Source: Gammaproteobacteria bacterium
GTDB taxonomy: Bacteria; Pseudomonadota; Gammaproteobacteria; Pseudomonadales; Azotimanducaceae
Length of the DNA: 48,160 bases
Assembly (NCBI GenBank): GCA_028821405.1
Contig: JAPPGK010000055.1
Coordinates: 1-48,160 of the forward strand
Direction of reading: 5' to 3'
The position numbers and the translations under genes are program-made. Within the stretch, counting starts at the first letter, position 1. Each line of letters starts with the position of its first letter. Below the pieces are notes generated by a model. It saw only the letters and a list, made by a program, of their open reading frames with translations. It searched no databases and was not told the DNA's origin. Shown here one piece after another: positions 1 through 7,790 of the stretch.

Positions 1-58
1 ACGATGGCACGAAACAACCATTATTTCAACTTATTTATGACACACTACACTAGGTTGT

Positions 59-89
59 GCGACGACCGGCTGGGCGACGACCGGTTGGG
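59..89. repeat. Short tandem direct repeat upstream of cysD
   Basis: Two adjacent copies of about 15 nt (core CGACGACCGG) lie in the non-coding stretch before cysD, differing at one base (GGCTGGG versus GGTTGGG). No coding region in positions 1-231 is convincing. The repeat could be an operator or a chance duplication; there is no independent support for a function. Confidence 0.4.
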
Positions 90-202
90 CAAGGACAGGT
101 GGAGTGTCCCCGTGTGTGCGGGAGGACCGGGCGCGGTTGGAGTCGAGCATCGCTGGCCACGACATATAACTCCTTCGACTAAGACTCGACCTCGTAAAGA
201 AC

Positions 203-208
203 TACAAT
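203..208 (+). promoter_or_regulatory. Candidate -10 element for cysD operon
   Basis: TACAAT matches the sigma-70 -10 consensus at 5 of 6 positions and lies 24 nt before the cysD ATG. No good -35 box is visible at 16-18 nt spacing. A second AT-rich hexamer, TATAAC, lies at 165-170. Only a weak prediction. Confidence 0.25.
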
Positions 209-231
209 ACGCAACACCTTAGCCGCTCGCG

Positions 232-1146
232 ATGCCAGTGCCGCGCCAACGCCTAAGCCACTTGAAGCAACTCGAGGCCGAGAGCATCCACATCTTTCGG
301 GAGGTGGCGGCCGAGTTCGAGCGTCCGGTGTTGCTCTATTCCATCGGCAAGGACTCGTCGGTGCTGCTGCATCTTGCGCGCAAGGCGTTCTATCCGGGGA
401 AGCTGCCATTTCCGCTGTTGCACGTCGACACCACGTGGAAGTTCCGGGACATGATCGCTTTCCGCGACCGGATCGCGCGCGAACAGAATCTCGACCTGAT
501 CGTTTACACCAACCAGGCGGGGGTCGCGGCCGGTGTCACGCCGTTCACCTACGGCAGCAAGAAGTACACCGACATCATGAAGACCGAAGCGTTGCGGGAC
601 GCGGTGGATCAATACGGCTTCGACGCCTGCTTTGGGGGTGCCCGCCGTGACGAGGAAAAGTCGCGGGCGAAGGAGCGGGTCTACTCGCTGCGCGACGCCA
701 ACCACCGCTGGGATCCGAAGAATCAGCGGCCGGAACTGTGGAACCTCTATAACGGCAACATCAACCCGGGCGAGGAGGTCCGTGTCTTCCCGCTCTCGAA
801 CTGGACCGAACTCGACGTCTGGCAGTACATCTACCAAGAGGGTATCGAGATCGTGCCGCTCTACTTCGCAGCCGAGCGCCCCGTCGTGGAACGCGACGGC
901 ATGCTCATCATGGTGGACGACGGCCGGATGCCAATCGCCGAGGACGAACAACCCGAGATGCGTTCCGTACGGTTTCGCACGCTGGGTTGCTATCCGCTTT
1001 CGGGCGCCATCGAATCGACGGCGTCCACGTTGCCGGAAATCATCGTGGAAATGCTCCTCGCCACCCACTCCGAACGGCAGGGGCGGCTCATCGACCACGA
1101 CGCGGCCGGGTCCATGGAGCAGAAGAAACGCGAAGGGTACTTCTGA
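232..1146 (+). CDS. cysD: Sulfate adenylyltransferase subunit 2 (CysD)
   Basis: This is the small subunit of ATP sulfurylase. With CysN it adenylates sulfate to adenosine 5'-phosphosulfate (APS) in the cytosol. The 304-residue product is the usual CysD length. The PP-loop ATP-binding motif SIGKDSS is at residues 37-43, and the family block [16 protein letters not shown] is at 134-149, both intact. The ATG at 232 is the first in-frame start after non-coding sequence. The stop codon overlaps the ATG of the following cysN-cysC gene (TGATG at 1144-1148), so the two are translationally coupled. Further downstream a separate cysC and a sulfotransferase-containing fusion suggest that APS made here feeds sulfation at least as much as cysteine synthesis; no APS/PAPS or sulfite reductase gene is present in the window. 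Function is secure; the pathway destination is inference. Confidence 0.96.
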   Translation: MPVPRQRLSHLKQLEAESIHIFREVAAEFERPVLLYSIGKDSSVLLHLARKAFYPGKLPFPLLHVDTTWKFRDMIAFRDRIAREQNLDLIVYTNQAGVAAGVTPFTYGSKKYTDIMKTEALRDAVDQYGFDACFGGARRDEEKSRAKERVYSLRDANHRWDPKNQRPELWNLYNGNINPGEEVRVFPLSNWTELDVWQYIYQEGIEIVPLYFAAERPVVERDGMLIMVDDGRMPIAEDEQPEMRSVRFRTLGCYPLSGAIESTASTLPEIIVEMLLATHSERQGRLIDHDAAGSMEQKKREGYF

Positions 1147-3092
1147 TGGCGGCAACCCCCGAGTTGCAGTTGGCCGCAAGCGGCGACATCCGCGACTACC
1201 TCAAGCAGCACGAGCGCAAGGGTATCCTGCGATTTCTCACCTGCGGCAGCGTCGATGACGGCAAGAGCACGCTGATCGGCCGCCTGCTGCACGACGCCGA
1301 GTTGATCTACGATGATCAGCTCGACGCCATCCGCCGGGACAGCAAGACCGCCGGCACGCAACGGGACGGGGTGGACTTAGCGCTCCTCGTCGATGGCTTG
1401 CAGGCGGAGCGTGAACAAGGCATCACCATCGACGTGGCCTACCGGTATTTCGCAACCGCCAGGCGCAAGTTCATCATTGCCGACACGCCCGGCCACGTGC
1501 AATACACACGCAACATGGCCACGGGTGCTTCGAGTAGCGATGTCGCGGTGATCCTCATCGACGCGCGCAACGGCGTGCTGCCGCAAACCCGACGCCACTC
1601 GTTCATCGCGCGGCTTCTCGGCATTCGCCACTTGATCGCCGCGGTCAACAAGATGGACGAGGTGGGCTACGCCGAGCGCGTCTTCGACGAGATCCGGAAC
1701 GACTACTTCGACTTCGCGTCCCGCCTCGCCGTGGACGATCTCCATTTCATTCCGATCTCGGCACTACACGGGGACAATGTCGTCCACCCGTCGACCCACA
1801 TGCCGTGGTACCGCGGCGCAACGATGATGCACCTCCTGGAGACCATCCAGGTCGCCCTCGACAAGGATGCCGAGCGGTTTCGCCTGCCCGTGCAGTTCGT
1901 CAACCGTCCCGACGCCGCGTTCCGGGGCTACAGCGGCACCATCGTCGGCGGCACCATCCGCCCCGGCGACCCGGTTGCCGTATTGCCCTCGGGCAAATCG
2001 TCGACGGTTCTGCGAATCGTCACGATGGACGGCGACCTCGACGAAGCCTTTGCACCGATGGCGGTATCGCTGACTCTAGCCGACGAACTCGACGTCAGCC
2101 GGGGCGATGTGATCGTCGCGCCAAGAGAGCTGCCCCACACGGCGAATCGTATCGATGCCGACCTGGTGTGGATGTCCGAGGAAGACCTCGTGCCCGGCAA
2201 GACCTATACCATCAAACAGGGGACGCGGCGGGTGACCGGGCGGGTTCGGTCGGTACGCTTCCGGGTCGATGTCGACACCTTGGGGCACGAGCCGGCTTCG
2301 ACGCTAAGGCTCAACGAAATCGGCCGCGGCGAGCTCGTGCTCAACGAACCCGTCGTGTTCGAGTCCTACGTCACCAACCGCAGCCTCGGCAGCCTCATCC
2401 TCATCGATCGGCTCACCAACGCCACCGTTGCCGCCGGCATGGTGCTGCCGCCCGGCGGGTCGGTCCACGCGGCCGCCTGGGACGACGCGCCGCATGGCGA
2501 CCTCCATGCGGCGGTGAGCCCCGTGGACATGCACGAGCGCGAGACGCGTCTCGGCCAGCGTCCCGTCACCGTACTGCTTACCGGGCTCGCGAAATCCGGG
2601 AAGACCGTCATCGCCCACGCCGTGGAGCGAAAGCTGTTCGACGCCGGACATCTGGCGACCGTCCTCGACGGCCAGACCTTCCGCCTGGGGATGAGCCGGG
2701 ATCTAGGGTTCTCCGCCGAGGAACGTTCCGAGAACGTGAGGCGGGCGGCGGAGACCGCGCGCTTGATGAACGATGCCGGGCTGATCTGCCTGACCGCCTT
2801 CGTGGCGCCCGAGGAAGCCGTGCGCGAACGTGCACGGGAAGCGGTCGGCGCGGACCGCTTCATCGAGGTCTACCTGCACGCGCCCCTCGACGTGCTGAAG
2901 GAACGGGACGAATACGGGCTCTACGAAGCCGCCGCACAGGGCGAGGCGAACGTGCCCGGCGTCAACGCGGATTTCGAGGAACCCGAGTCACCGGACCTGG
3001 TGCTTCAGACCCATTCATTGGCCGTGGACGCCTGTGCCAACGCGATCATCGCCCTGTTGCGTCGCAGGGGCTACATTTCCGAGCGTTTTTGA
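1146..3092 (+). CDS. cysN: Sulfate adenylyltransferase subunit 1 fused to a degenerate APS-kinase domain (CysNC)
   Basis: The N-terminal part is the GTPase subunit of ATP sulfurylase: G1 motif GSVDDGKS at residues 34-41, DTPGH at 113-117 and NKMD at 168-171, followed by EF-Tu-like beta-barrel domains. The last ~177 residues (from about 472) form a CysC-like domain of the NodQ/CysNC type. Its P-loop reads GLAKSGKT (480-487), which still fits Walker A. The substrate loop, normally DGDNxRxGL, reads DGQTFRLGM (508-516), and the usual SPYRxDR segment is replaced by APEEAVRER. APS kinase activity of this domain is therefore doubtful, and a stand-alone CysC with intact motifs lies at 13473. The start is the ATG at 1146, overlapping the cysD stop; an in-frame extension upstream would lie inside cysD. 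The product is 648 residues. Confidence 0.94.
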   Translation: MAATPELQLAASGDIRDYLKQHERKGILRFLTCGSVDDGKSTLIGRLLHDAELIYDDQLDAIRRDSKTAGTQRDGVDLALLVDGLQAEREQGITIDVAYRYFATARRKFIIADTPGHVQYTRNMATGASSSDVAVILIDARNGVLPQTRRHSFIARLLGIRHLIAAVNKMDEVGYAERVFDEIRNDYFDFASRLAVDDLHFIPISALHGDNVVHPSTHMPWYRGATMMHLLETIQVALDKDAERFRLPVQFVNRPDAAFRGYSGTIVGGTIRPGDPVAVLPSGKSSTVLRIVTMDGDLDEAFAPMAVSLTLADELDVSRGDVIVAPRELPHTANRIDADLVWMSEEDLVPGKTYTIKQGTRRVTGRVRSVRFRVDVDTLGHEPASTLRLNEIGRGELVLNEPVVFESYVTNRSLGSLILIDRLTNATVAAGMVLPPGGSVHAAAWDDAPHGDLHAAVSPVDMHERETRLGQRPVTVLLTGLAKSGKTVIAHAVERKLFDAGHLATVLDGQTFRLGMSRDLGFSAEERSENVRRAAETARLMNDAGLICLTAFVAPEEAVRERAREAVGADRFIEVYLHAPLDVLKERDEYGLYEAAAQGEANVPGVNADFEEPESPDLVLQTHSLAVDACANAIIALLRRRGYISERF

Positions 3093-3133
3093 ACGATCGT
3101 CATTTCGAGCGGCGAAGCAGAAGACCCACCACC

Positions 3134-3139
3134 AAGGAG
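3134..3139 (+). promoter_or_regulatory. Ribosome binding site fixing a TTG start
   Basis: AAGGAG lies 7 nt before the TTG at 3147. It is the reason for starting the ferredoxin-NADP reductase at a TTG codon: the encoded N-terminus leads straight into the FAD-binding strand, and no closer ATG exists. Confidence 0.7.
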
Positions 3140-3146
3140 ACCATTT

Positions 3147-4181
3147 TTGACCCTGCATACAGACGTCGTCATCGTCGGCGCGGGCCCCTGCGGCATCTTT
3201 CAGATCTTCGAACTAGGCCTGCTCGGCATCAAGGCGCACGTCGTCGACGCCCTGCCCGCGCCTGGCGGCCAGTGCGCCGAACTCTATCCCGACAAGCCCA
3301 TCTACGACATCCCGGCCATTCCGGTGTGCAACGCCCAGGAACTGGTCGACCAATTGATGGAGCAGATCAAGCCCTTCGATGCGGTGTTCCACCTCGAGAG
3401 CCAGGTGACCGAAGTCGAGGTGCTCGACGACGAGCGCTTCCGCATCGCCACCAGCCGCGGCGAGGAGATCGAGACCCGCGCCGTGGTCGTCGCCGGCGGC
3501 GTCGGTTCGTTCCAGCCCATGCCGCTGCGGGTTCCCGGCATCGACTCGTTCCTCGACAGCCAGGTGTTCTACCGGGTCCGTGACCCGTCAGCCCACCACG
3601 GCAAGCACCTCCTCGTACTCGGGGGCGGCGACTCCGCGTTCGACTGGACCGTGGAACTCGCGCCCCACGCCAAGTCGTTGACCCTCGTCCATCGCAGCGA
3701 CCGTTTCCGTGCCGCCCCAGCCACCGTGGCCAAGATGCGCGAGCTGGAGTCGGCCGGCAAGGTCAAGTTCATGATCGGCAATTGCGTCGACTTCGAAGAC
3801 CGGAACGGTGCGCTGGAGCGCGTTCACATCCGCCACCCCGATGAATCCATCACCAAGGTCGACATCGATCATGCCCTGGCGTTCTTCGGTCTGTCGCCCA
3901 AGCTTGGCCCCATCGCCGACTGGGGGCTCGACCTCAACAAGAACCAGATCAATACCGACACCGAGCGCTTCGAGACCAACATCCCCGGGGTGTACGCCAT
4001 CGGGGACATCGCCAGCTACCCAGGCAAGAAGAAGCTCATCCTGTCGGGTTTCCACGAGGCCGCGTTGGCCGCCTTCGCCATCAAGGCCCGGTTGAACCCC
4101 AACGAGAAAGTCCACCTGCAGTACACGACAACCAGTCCGATCATGCACCAGCGCCTGGGGGTGAAGGTCGGACCGGACTGA
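3147..4181 (+). CDS. Ferredoxin--NADP(+) reductase, thioredoxin-reductase-like type
   Basis: This is a flavoprotein of the thioredoxin-reductase-like FNR family (YumC type, about 340 residues), transferring electrons between NADPH and ferredoxin or flavodoxin. The FAD dinucleotide-binding motif GAGPCG is at residues 11-16, with the conserved PGGQCAELYP segment after it. A second Rossmann motif for NADPH (LGGGDSAFDW) lies near the middle, and the FAD-closing segment GDIASYPGKKKLILSGFHE is near the C-terminus. There is no CxxC redox pair, which separates it from true thioredoxin reductase. It starts at a TTG preceded by a good Shine-Dalgarno sequence. It follows cysNC by 54 nt on the same strand and may be co-transcribed; a role in supplying reductant to sulfur metabolism is possible but unproven. 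Confidence 0.92.
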   Translation: MTLHTDVVIVGAGPCGIFQIFELGLLGIKAHVVDALPAPGGQCAELYPDKPIYDIPAIPVCNAQELVDQLMEQIKPFDAVFHLESQVTEVEVLDDERFRIATSRGEEIETRAVVVAGGVGSFQPMPLRVPGIDSFLDSQVFYRVRDPSAHHGKHLLVLGGGDSAFDWTVELAPHAKSLTLVHRSDRFRAAPATVAKMRELESAGKVKFMIGNCVDFEDRNGALERVHIRHPDESITKVDIDHALAFFGLSPKLGPIADWGLDLNKNQINTDTERFETNIPGVYAIGDIASYPGKKKLILSGFHEAALAAFAIKARLNPNEKVHLQYTTTSPIMHQRLGVKVGPD

Positions 4182-4274
4182 GCAACCGCGTCGCAGGTGG
4201 TTCTTTGCGCTCGTCGAGATGTATGTCGGGGCCTCTCACCCCGTAATGTCGTGCACCCCGTCGCCGGCAACCCA

Positions 4275-4303
4275 TTGACCCGCCGCCCGTAAACCGACAT
4301 TCT
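4275..4303 (+). promoter_or_regulatory. Candidate sigma-70 promoter before the DUF35/thiolase pair
   Basis: TTGACC (5 of 6 matches to the -35 box) is followed after 17 nt by CATTCT, a weak -10 match. It lies in the 149-nt gap after the ferredoxin reductase and upstream of the DUF35 gene. Spacing and the -35 are good, the -10 is poor. Confidence 0.35.
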
Positions 4304-4330
4304 CAACCGCATAAGGACTTGGGAGGGTCG

Positions 4331-4750
4331 ATGGCTGACAGACCATTGCCGGCGGTGTCGCACTTGAAGATTCCCGACGAGGGCGACCCATACCTCGAAG
4401 GAAGCCGTTGCGGCGTCTGCGGTGCGACGTTCCTCGGCGCACGGCACAACTGCTCGAAGTGTGGCGCCCGGGGCAAGATGCAGACGGTTCAGCTGTCCAA
4501 CAAGGGCGAGTTGTATTCCTACTGCATCGTGCACCGGTCCTTTCCGGGCATAGACGTGCCGTACGTTTCCGCAATCGTCGACCTCGAAGGCGGCGGCACG
4601 GTCAAGGGCAACCTGATCGACGTCGAGCCCGATCCGGCCAAGATCGATTTCGGCATGCCGGTGGACGTGGTCTACGACGACGCCTTGGGACGCAAGGATG
4701 CCGACGGCAACTCCTATCTCTCCTACTTCTTCAAACCACGGACCCAGTAG
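4331..4750 (+). CDS. Zn-ribbon/OB-fold protein (DUF35 family), thiolase partner
   Basis: A 139-residue protein with an N-terminal rubredoxin-like zinc ribbon (CGVC at residues 27-30 and CSKC at 41-44) followed by an OB-fold that contains the typical hydrophobic strands. DUF35 proteins form complexes with thiolases and help channel acyl-CoA substrates; examples include the archaeal acetoacetyl-CoA thiolase/HMG-CoA synthase complex and bacterial BbsA. The ATG at 4331 is chosen because GGAGG lies directly upstream; an in-frame TTG 12 nt earlier has no such signal. It is followed after 24 nt by the thiolase gene, the expected partner. The substrate of the pair cannot be read from the sequence. 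Confidence 0.88.
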   Translation: MADRPLPAVSHLKIPDEGDPYLEGSRCGVCGATFLGARHNCSKCGARGKMQTVQLSNKGELYSYCIVHRSFPGIDVPYVSAIVDLEGGGTVKGNLIDVEPDPAKIDFGMPVDVVYDDALGRKDADGNSYLSYFFKPRTQ

Positions 4751-4774
4751 AACTACCCCTCTAGGAGCACCCAA

Positions 4775-5920
4775 ATGGCAGACGCATACGTAGTCGGTGT
4801 GGACATGATCAAGTTCGGACGGTTTCCCGAGAAATCCGTCCCTCAACTCGGTTCGGAGGCCGCGCTGCTCGCGCTGGACGACTGCGGACTGACCATCCAC
4901 GACATGCAGGCGCTGTACTGCGGCAATCTCGGCCAGGCCAGCGGCATGGTCGGCCAGCGCATCCTGCAGGAGATCGGCCAGACCGGCATCCCGGTCGTCA
5001 ACGTCGCCAACGCCTGTGCGACAGGCGCGACCGCGTTCCGGGAGGCCTGGGCGTCCGTCAAGGCGGACCTCTACGACGTCGTGCTCGCCGTCGGCGTCGA
5101 ACAGATGGGCAGAGGGCTCTTAGGCGGTGGCGGCGGCAGCCGCGGCATCTCGAAGGAGGGTCTGCTCGGTTCAGGCACCATGCCCTCGGTTTTCGCCGAA
5201 GCCGGCATGGAACACACCCGGCAGTACGGAACGACCTTCGAGCAGTTCGCCAAGGTGTCGGTCAAGAACCATCATCACTCGACCATGAACGCAAAGGCCA
5301 TGTACCAGATCGAGACCCCGCTCGAGACGGTGATGAATGCGGAGATGATCTCCTATCCCAACACCAAGCTGATGTGTTCGGTGAACGTCGACGGCTCGGC
5401 GGCCGCCGTGATCGCCTCCGAGAGGAAAGCGCGCGAACTCGGTTTGATGGATCGCGCCATCAAGGTCCGTGCCTCGGTGCTTACGTCCGATCCGTGGCAG
5501 GAGCGCGATCTCGTCATGCCCGACGTCAACACCTGCACCCGCAAGGCCGCGGCAGCCGCCTACGAGATGGCGGGAGTCGGTCCCGACGACATCGACCTGA
5601 TCGAACTGCATGACTGCTTCGCGACGGCCGAGATCCTGCACTACGAGAACCTCGGCCTGTGCGAGGACGGGGAAGCCGGCCGTTTGATCGACGACGGCGA
5701 GGTGGCGCTCGGTGGACGCATCCCGGTCAACGTTTCCGGTGGATTGCTGTCCAAGGGACACCCCCTCGGTGCGACCGGCATCGCCAACATCTACGAGGTG
5801 TCCACGCATCTGCGCGGCGCAGCCGGGCAACGGCAGGTGGAAGGCGCGCGCATCGGGCTGACCCACGTGATCGGCCTCGGCAGCGCTTGCGGAATCCACA
5901 TTCTCGAGAAAGCCGCATAG
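4775..5920 (+). CDS. Thiolase family protein (SCP-x/acetyl-CoA acetyltransferase-like)
   Basis: A 381-residue thiolase of the SCP2/SCP-x-like subgroup that pairs with DUF35 proteins. The acyl-accepting cysteine is Cys81 in NACATGA, the HDCF motif is at residues 278-281, and GHPLGATG at 327-334 carries the catalytic histidine; a C-terminal GSACG follows. All expected catalytic positions are present. AGGAG at 4763-4767 sits 7 nt before the ATG. The gene is directly downstream of the DUF35 gene, so the two probably form one acyl-CoA C-acyltransferase complex. Whether it works in degradation (thiolysis) or condensation is unknown. Confidence 0.9.
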   Translation: MADAYVVGVDMIKFGRFPEKSVPQLGSEAALLALDDCGLTIHDMQALYCGNLGQASGMVGQRILQEIGQTGIPVVNVANACATGATAFREAWASVKADLYDVVLAVGVEQMGRGLLGGGGGSRGISKEGLLGSGTMPSVFAEAGMEHTRQYGTTFEQFAKVSVKNHHHSTMNAKAMYQIETPLETVMNAEMISYPNTKLMCSVNVDGSAAAVIASERKARELGLMDRAIKVRASVLTSDPWQERDLVMPDVNTCTRKAAAAAYEMAGVGPDDIDLIELHDCFATAEILHYENLGLCEDGEAGRLIDDGEVALGGRIPVNVSGGLLSKGHPLGATGIANIYEVSTHLRGAAGQRQVEGARIGLTHVIGLGSACGIHILEKAA

Positions 5921-5936
5921 GGGGACGGGCCCGGAA

Positions 5937-5951
5937 GTCTGCGCCGCAGAC
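5937..5951. terminator. Short perfect hairpin after the thiolase gene
   Basis: GTCTGCG-C-CGCAGAC forms a palindrome 16 nt after the thiolase stop codon. No T-tract follows, so it is at best a weak or factor-assisted terminator. Confidence 0.25.
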
Positions 5952-5983
5952 GGCACAAGTACTGTTTCACGGCACGGATTCCT

Positions 5984-6021
5984 GGCAGGGGCGAACCACA
6001 GGGTCGTCCTACGGGGCCGCG
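5984..6021. repeat. Interspersed palindromic repeat, copy A
   Basis: The core AGGGTCGTCCTAC (6000-6012) preceded by GGGGCGAACC can form an imperfect hairpin. Almost the same core, AGGGTCGCCCCTAC, recurs at 24029-24042 and 30035-30048, each time in a short gap beside a gene 3' end. This copy has one C fewer and one substitution. Confidence 0.55.
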
Positions 6022-6097
6022 CCGCAAGCACGCATAGGGCACACCGTTGTGGTGTTCGGTGCTCGATGATCCGGCGTGGGGCAATAGCACGATCGCC

Positions 6098-6583
6098 ATG
6101 AAGATCGGCGTTGTCAGCGACACCCACAACAATCTCGTGAACGTCCGCGAGATCGTCCGCCTTTTCAACGATGCAGGCGTCGAACGTGTCGTGCACACAG
6201 GCGACATCACCCAGGCCAAGACACTCGATGTCCTGGCGGGTCTTGAAGCACCCCTCTACGGCGTGTACGGCAACAACGATGTCGAACGAGCATCCCTGGA
6301 TGCGAGCGCCGCCCGGCATGGTTTCCTGTTCCACGATCCCCCGCTGGAGCTCCTCTGGGCCGGTCGGTGCATCGTCGTCGTGCACGACCCCCGGGACCTG
6401 CGTCAGCGGGGCGTCGGCGAGCACGACATCGCGCTGCATGGTCACACCCACATGGCACGCTGCGAACGCGAACAAGGCCGCCTCGTGTTCAATCCGGGCG
6501 AGTGCGCCGGCCATATGAAGGGCTACAACGCGGTGGGCGTGGTCGACCTCGATACGCTCGAGACCACCCTGCTGAAGTTCTAG
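6098..6583 (+). CDS. Metallophosphoesterase, YfcE/MJ0936 family
   Basis: A 161-residue calcineurin-like phosphodiesterase of the small YfcE/MJ0936 class. The metal-binding motifs are all present in order: SDTH at residues 7-10, GD in HTGDIT, GNND, VVHD and GHTH. Family members hydrolyse phosphodiester model substrates in the presence of Mn or Ni; the physiological substrate is usually unknown. The ATG at 6098 gives MKIGVVSDTH, the typical family N-terminus; an in-frame TTG 51 nt upstream would add residues unlike the family. It ends 16 nt before the glycosyltransferase gene, so it may share its transcript. Confidence 0.88.
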   Translation: MKIGVVSDTHNNLVNVREIVRLFNDAGVERVVHTGDITQAKTLDVLAGLEAPLYGVYGNNDVERASLDASAARHGFLFHDPPLELLWAGRCIVVVHDPRDLRQRGVGEHDIALHGHTHMARCEREQGRLVFNPGECAGHMKGYNAVGVVDLDTLETTLLKF

Positions 6584-6599
6584 ACACCCCCACCCGGTC

Positions 6600-7790
6600 A
6601 TGAAGATCCTCATGATCAACGACAACGACCCGGACGCGGTGGTCGGCGGCAGCGAACACTACATCGCCGATCTGACCCGGGCGCTTGAGGCGGAGCGACA
6701 CGAAGTCCATTGGTTCGTGCTGGCGAGCCACTCGACGGGGGGCGATGGCGCCAGGCCTCGCAAGCGTGTCTTCCGGCCCCGAACGGCGAACCGATGCGTT
6801 TCGATCCTTCGACGGGTGGTCTTCTATCCAGATCTCCATCGCGAGCTGGCCGACTGCCTCGCCCGCTTCCGACCCGATGTCGTGCACCTGCACAACAACT
6901 ACCGCTACCCCTTCACCATCCTCGCCGCAACGCGGGATCATCGCCTCGTGCAGACGGTGCACGACTACTGCGCCATCTACCCGACAGCCCATTGCTCCCG
7001 AGAGCGCTCGTGCGCTGGCCGGTCGGTCTTCGCGGCGCTCAGTCACGGTTGCCTGACCTGGAAACTACTGGCCACCGAGGCGTGCTTGCTCTACGGCCGG
7101 CGGTTCTTCGATCGGCACTACGTTGACGCGTTCATCGCGCCGAGCCGGGATCTGGCGCTGCACCTCGAGCGGATGGGCCATGCGAACGTGTTCCAGGTCC
7201 CGAACCTACGGTTGCTACCCAAACTCGAATCGACGCCGGCCGCGGATGGCCAGGTCGTGCTCTACGTTGGCGCATTGATCGAGCACAAGGGCGTCGCCAC
7301 GCTGTTGGCCGCCTTTGCACGGCTCGCCAGCGACCTACCCGAAGCGAGGTTGTGGCTGGTGGGAGACGGCCCCCAGGCTCGCGACCTCAAGGCCGCGGCC
7401 GCAAAACACGGGCTTTGCCAAGTGCGGTTCCTCGGCCAGCGTTCCTCGGACGAACTCGCGGGAATCTATCAGCGAGCCCGGGCCGTCGTGCTGCCGAGCC
7501 TTTGGCTGGAGAACGCGCCGCTGGTCGCCATCGAGGCATCGGCCTACGGGCGTGCCGTCGTTGCCAGCCGAGTCGGGGGCTTGCCGGAACTGGTGGAAGA
7601 CGGGCGGACGGGCTTTCTCTTCGACCGTGGTGATGTTGGCGCCCTGGCCGAAAAGCTCCGCCTCCTGCTCGCCGATCCGGCGCTCGCCGGAGCGCTCGGC
7701 GCCGCAGGTTGCGAACGCCTCGCGGAACACCGATCACCCGCTCGTCACCTCGAACGGCTCCTAGCGGTCTACGACAAGGCACGCCATTGA
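6600..7790 (+). CDS. Glycosyltransferase family 4 (GT-B)
   Basis: A 396-residue GT-B glycosyltransferase. The N-terminal domain starts MKILMINDNDPD with a GGSEHY acceptor-side loop. The C-terminal nucleotide-sugar domain contains LYVGALIEHKG (221-231), GDGPQ (255-259) and the E-x7-E motif ENAPLVAIE (304-312) followed by the usual VGGLPELV. It probably adds one sugar to a lipid-linked surface glycan at the inner face of the cytoplasmic membrane. No membrane segment is apparent. The stop overlaps the presumed TTG start of the next glycosyltransferase (TTGA at 7787-7790). Donor and acceptor are unknown. Confidence 0.92.
   Translation: MKILMINDNDPDAVVGGSEHYIADLTRALEAERHEVHWFVLASHSTGGDGARPRKRVFRPRTANRCVSILRRVVFYPDLHRELADCLARFRPDVVHLHNNYRYPFTILAATRDHRLVQTVHDYCAIYPTAHCSRERSCAGRSVFAALSHGCLTWKLLATEACLLYGRRFFDRHYVDAFIAPSRDLALHLERMGHANVFQVPNLRLLPKLESTPAADGQVVLYVGALIEHKGVATLLAAFARLASDLPEARLWLVGDGPQARDLKAAAAKHGLCQVRFLGQRSSDELAGIYQRARAVVLPSLWLENAPLVAIEASAYGRAVVASRVGGLPELVEDGRTGFLFDRGDVGALAEKLRLLLADPALAGALGAAGCERLAEHRSPARHLERLLAVYDKARH

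Noticed and set aside
3093-3133. A GTCATTTCGAGC-containing stretch reminiscent of interspersed repeats in other bacteria
   Set aside because: Only one copy is seen in the window and no palindrome was found, so I cannot support a repeat call.
1805-3583. 592-codon plus-strand frame overlapping cysNC and the ferredoxin reductase
   Set aside because: An out-of-frame arginine-rich reading that crosses the true cysNC stop and the reductase start.
5171-6625. 484-codon minus-strand frame opposite the thiolase and phosphoesterase genes
   Set aside because: It spans two convincing plus-strand genes and the gap between them and shows no family motif.
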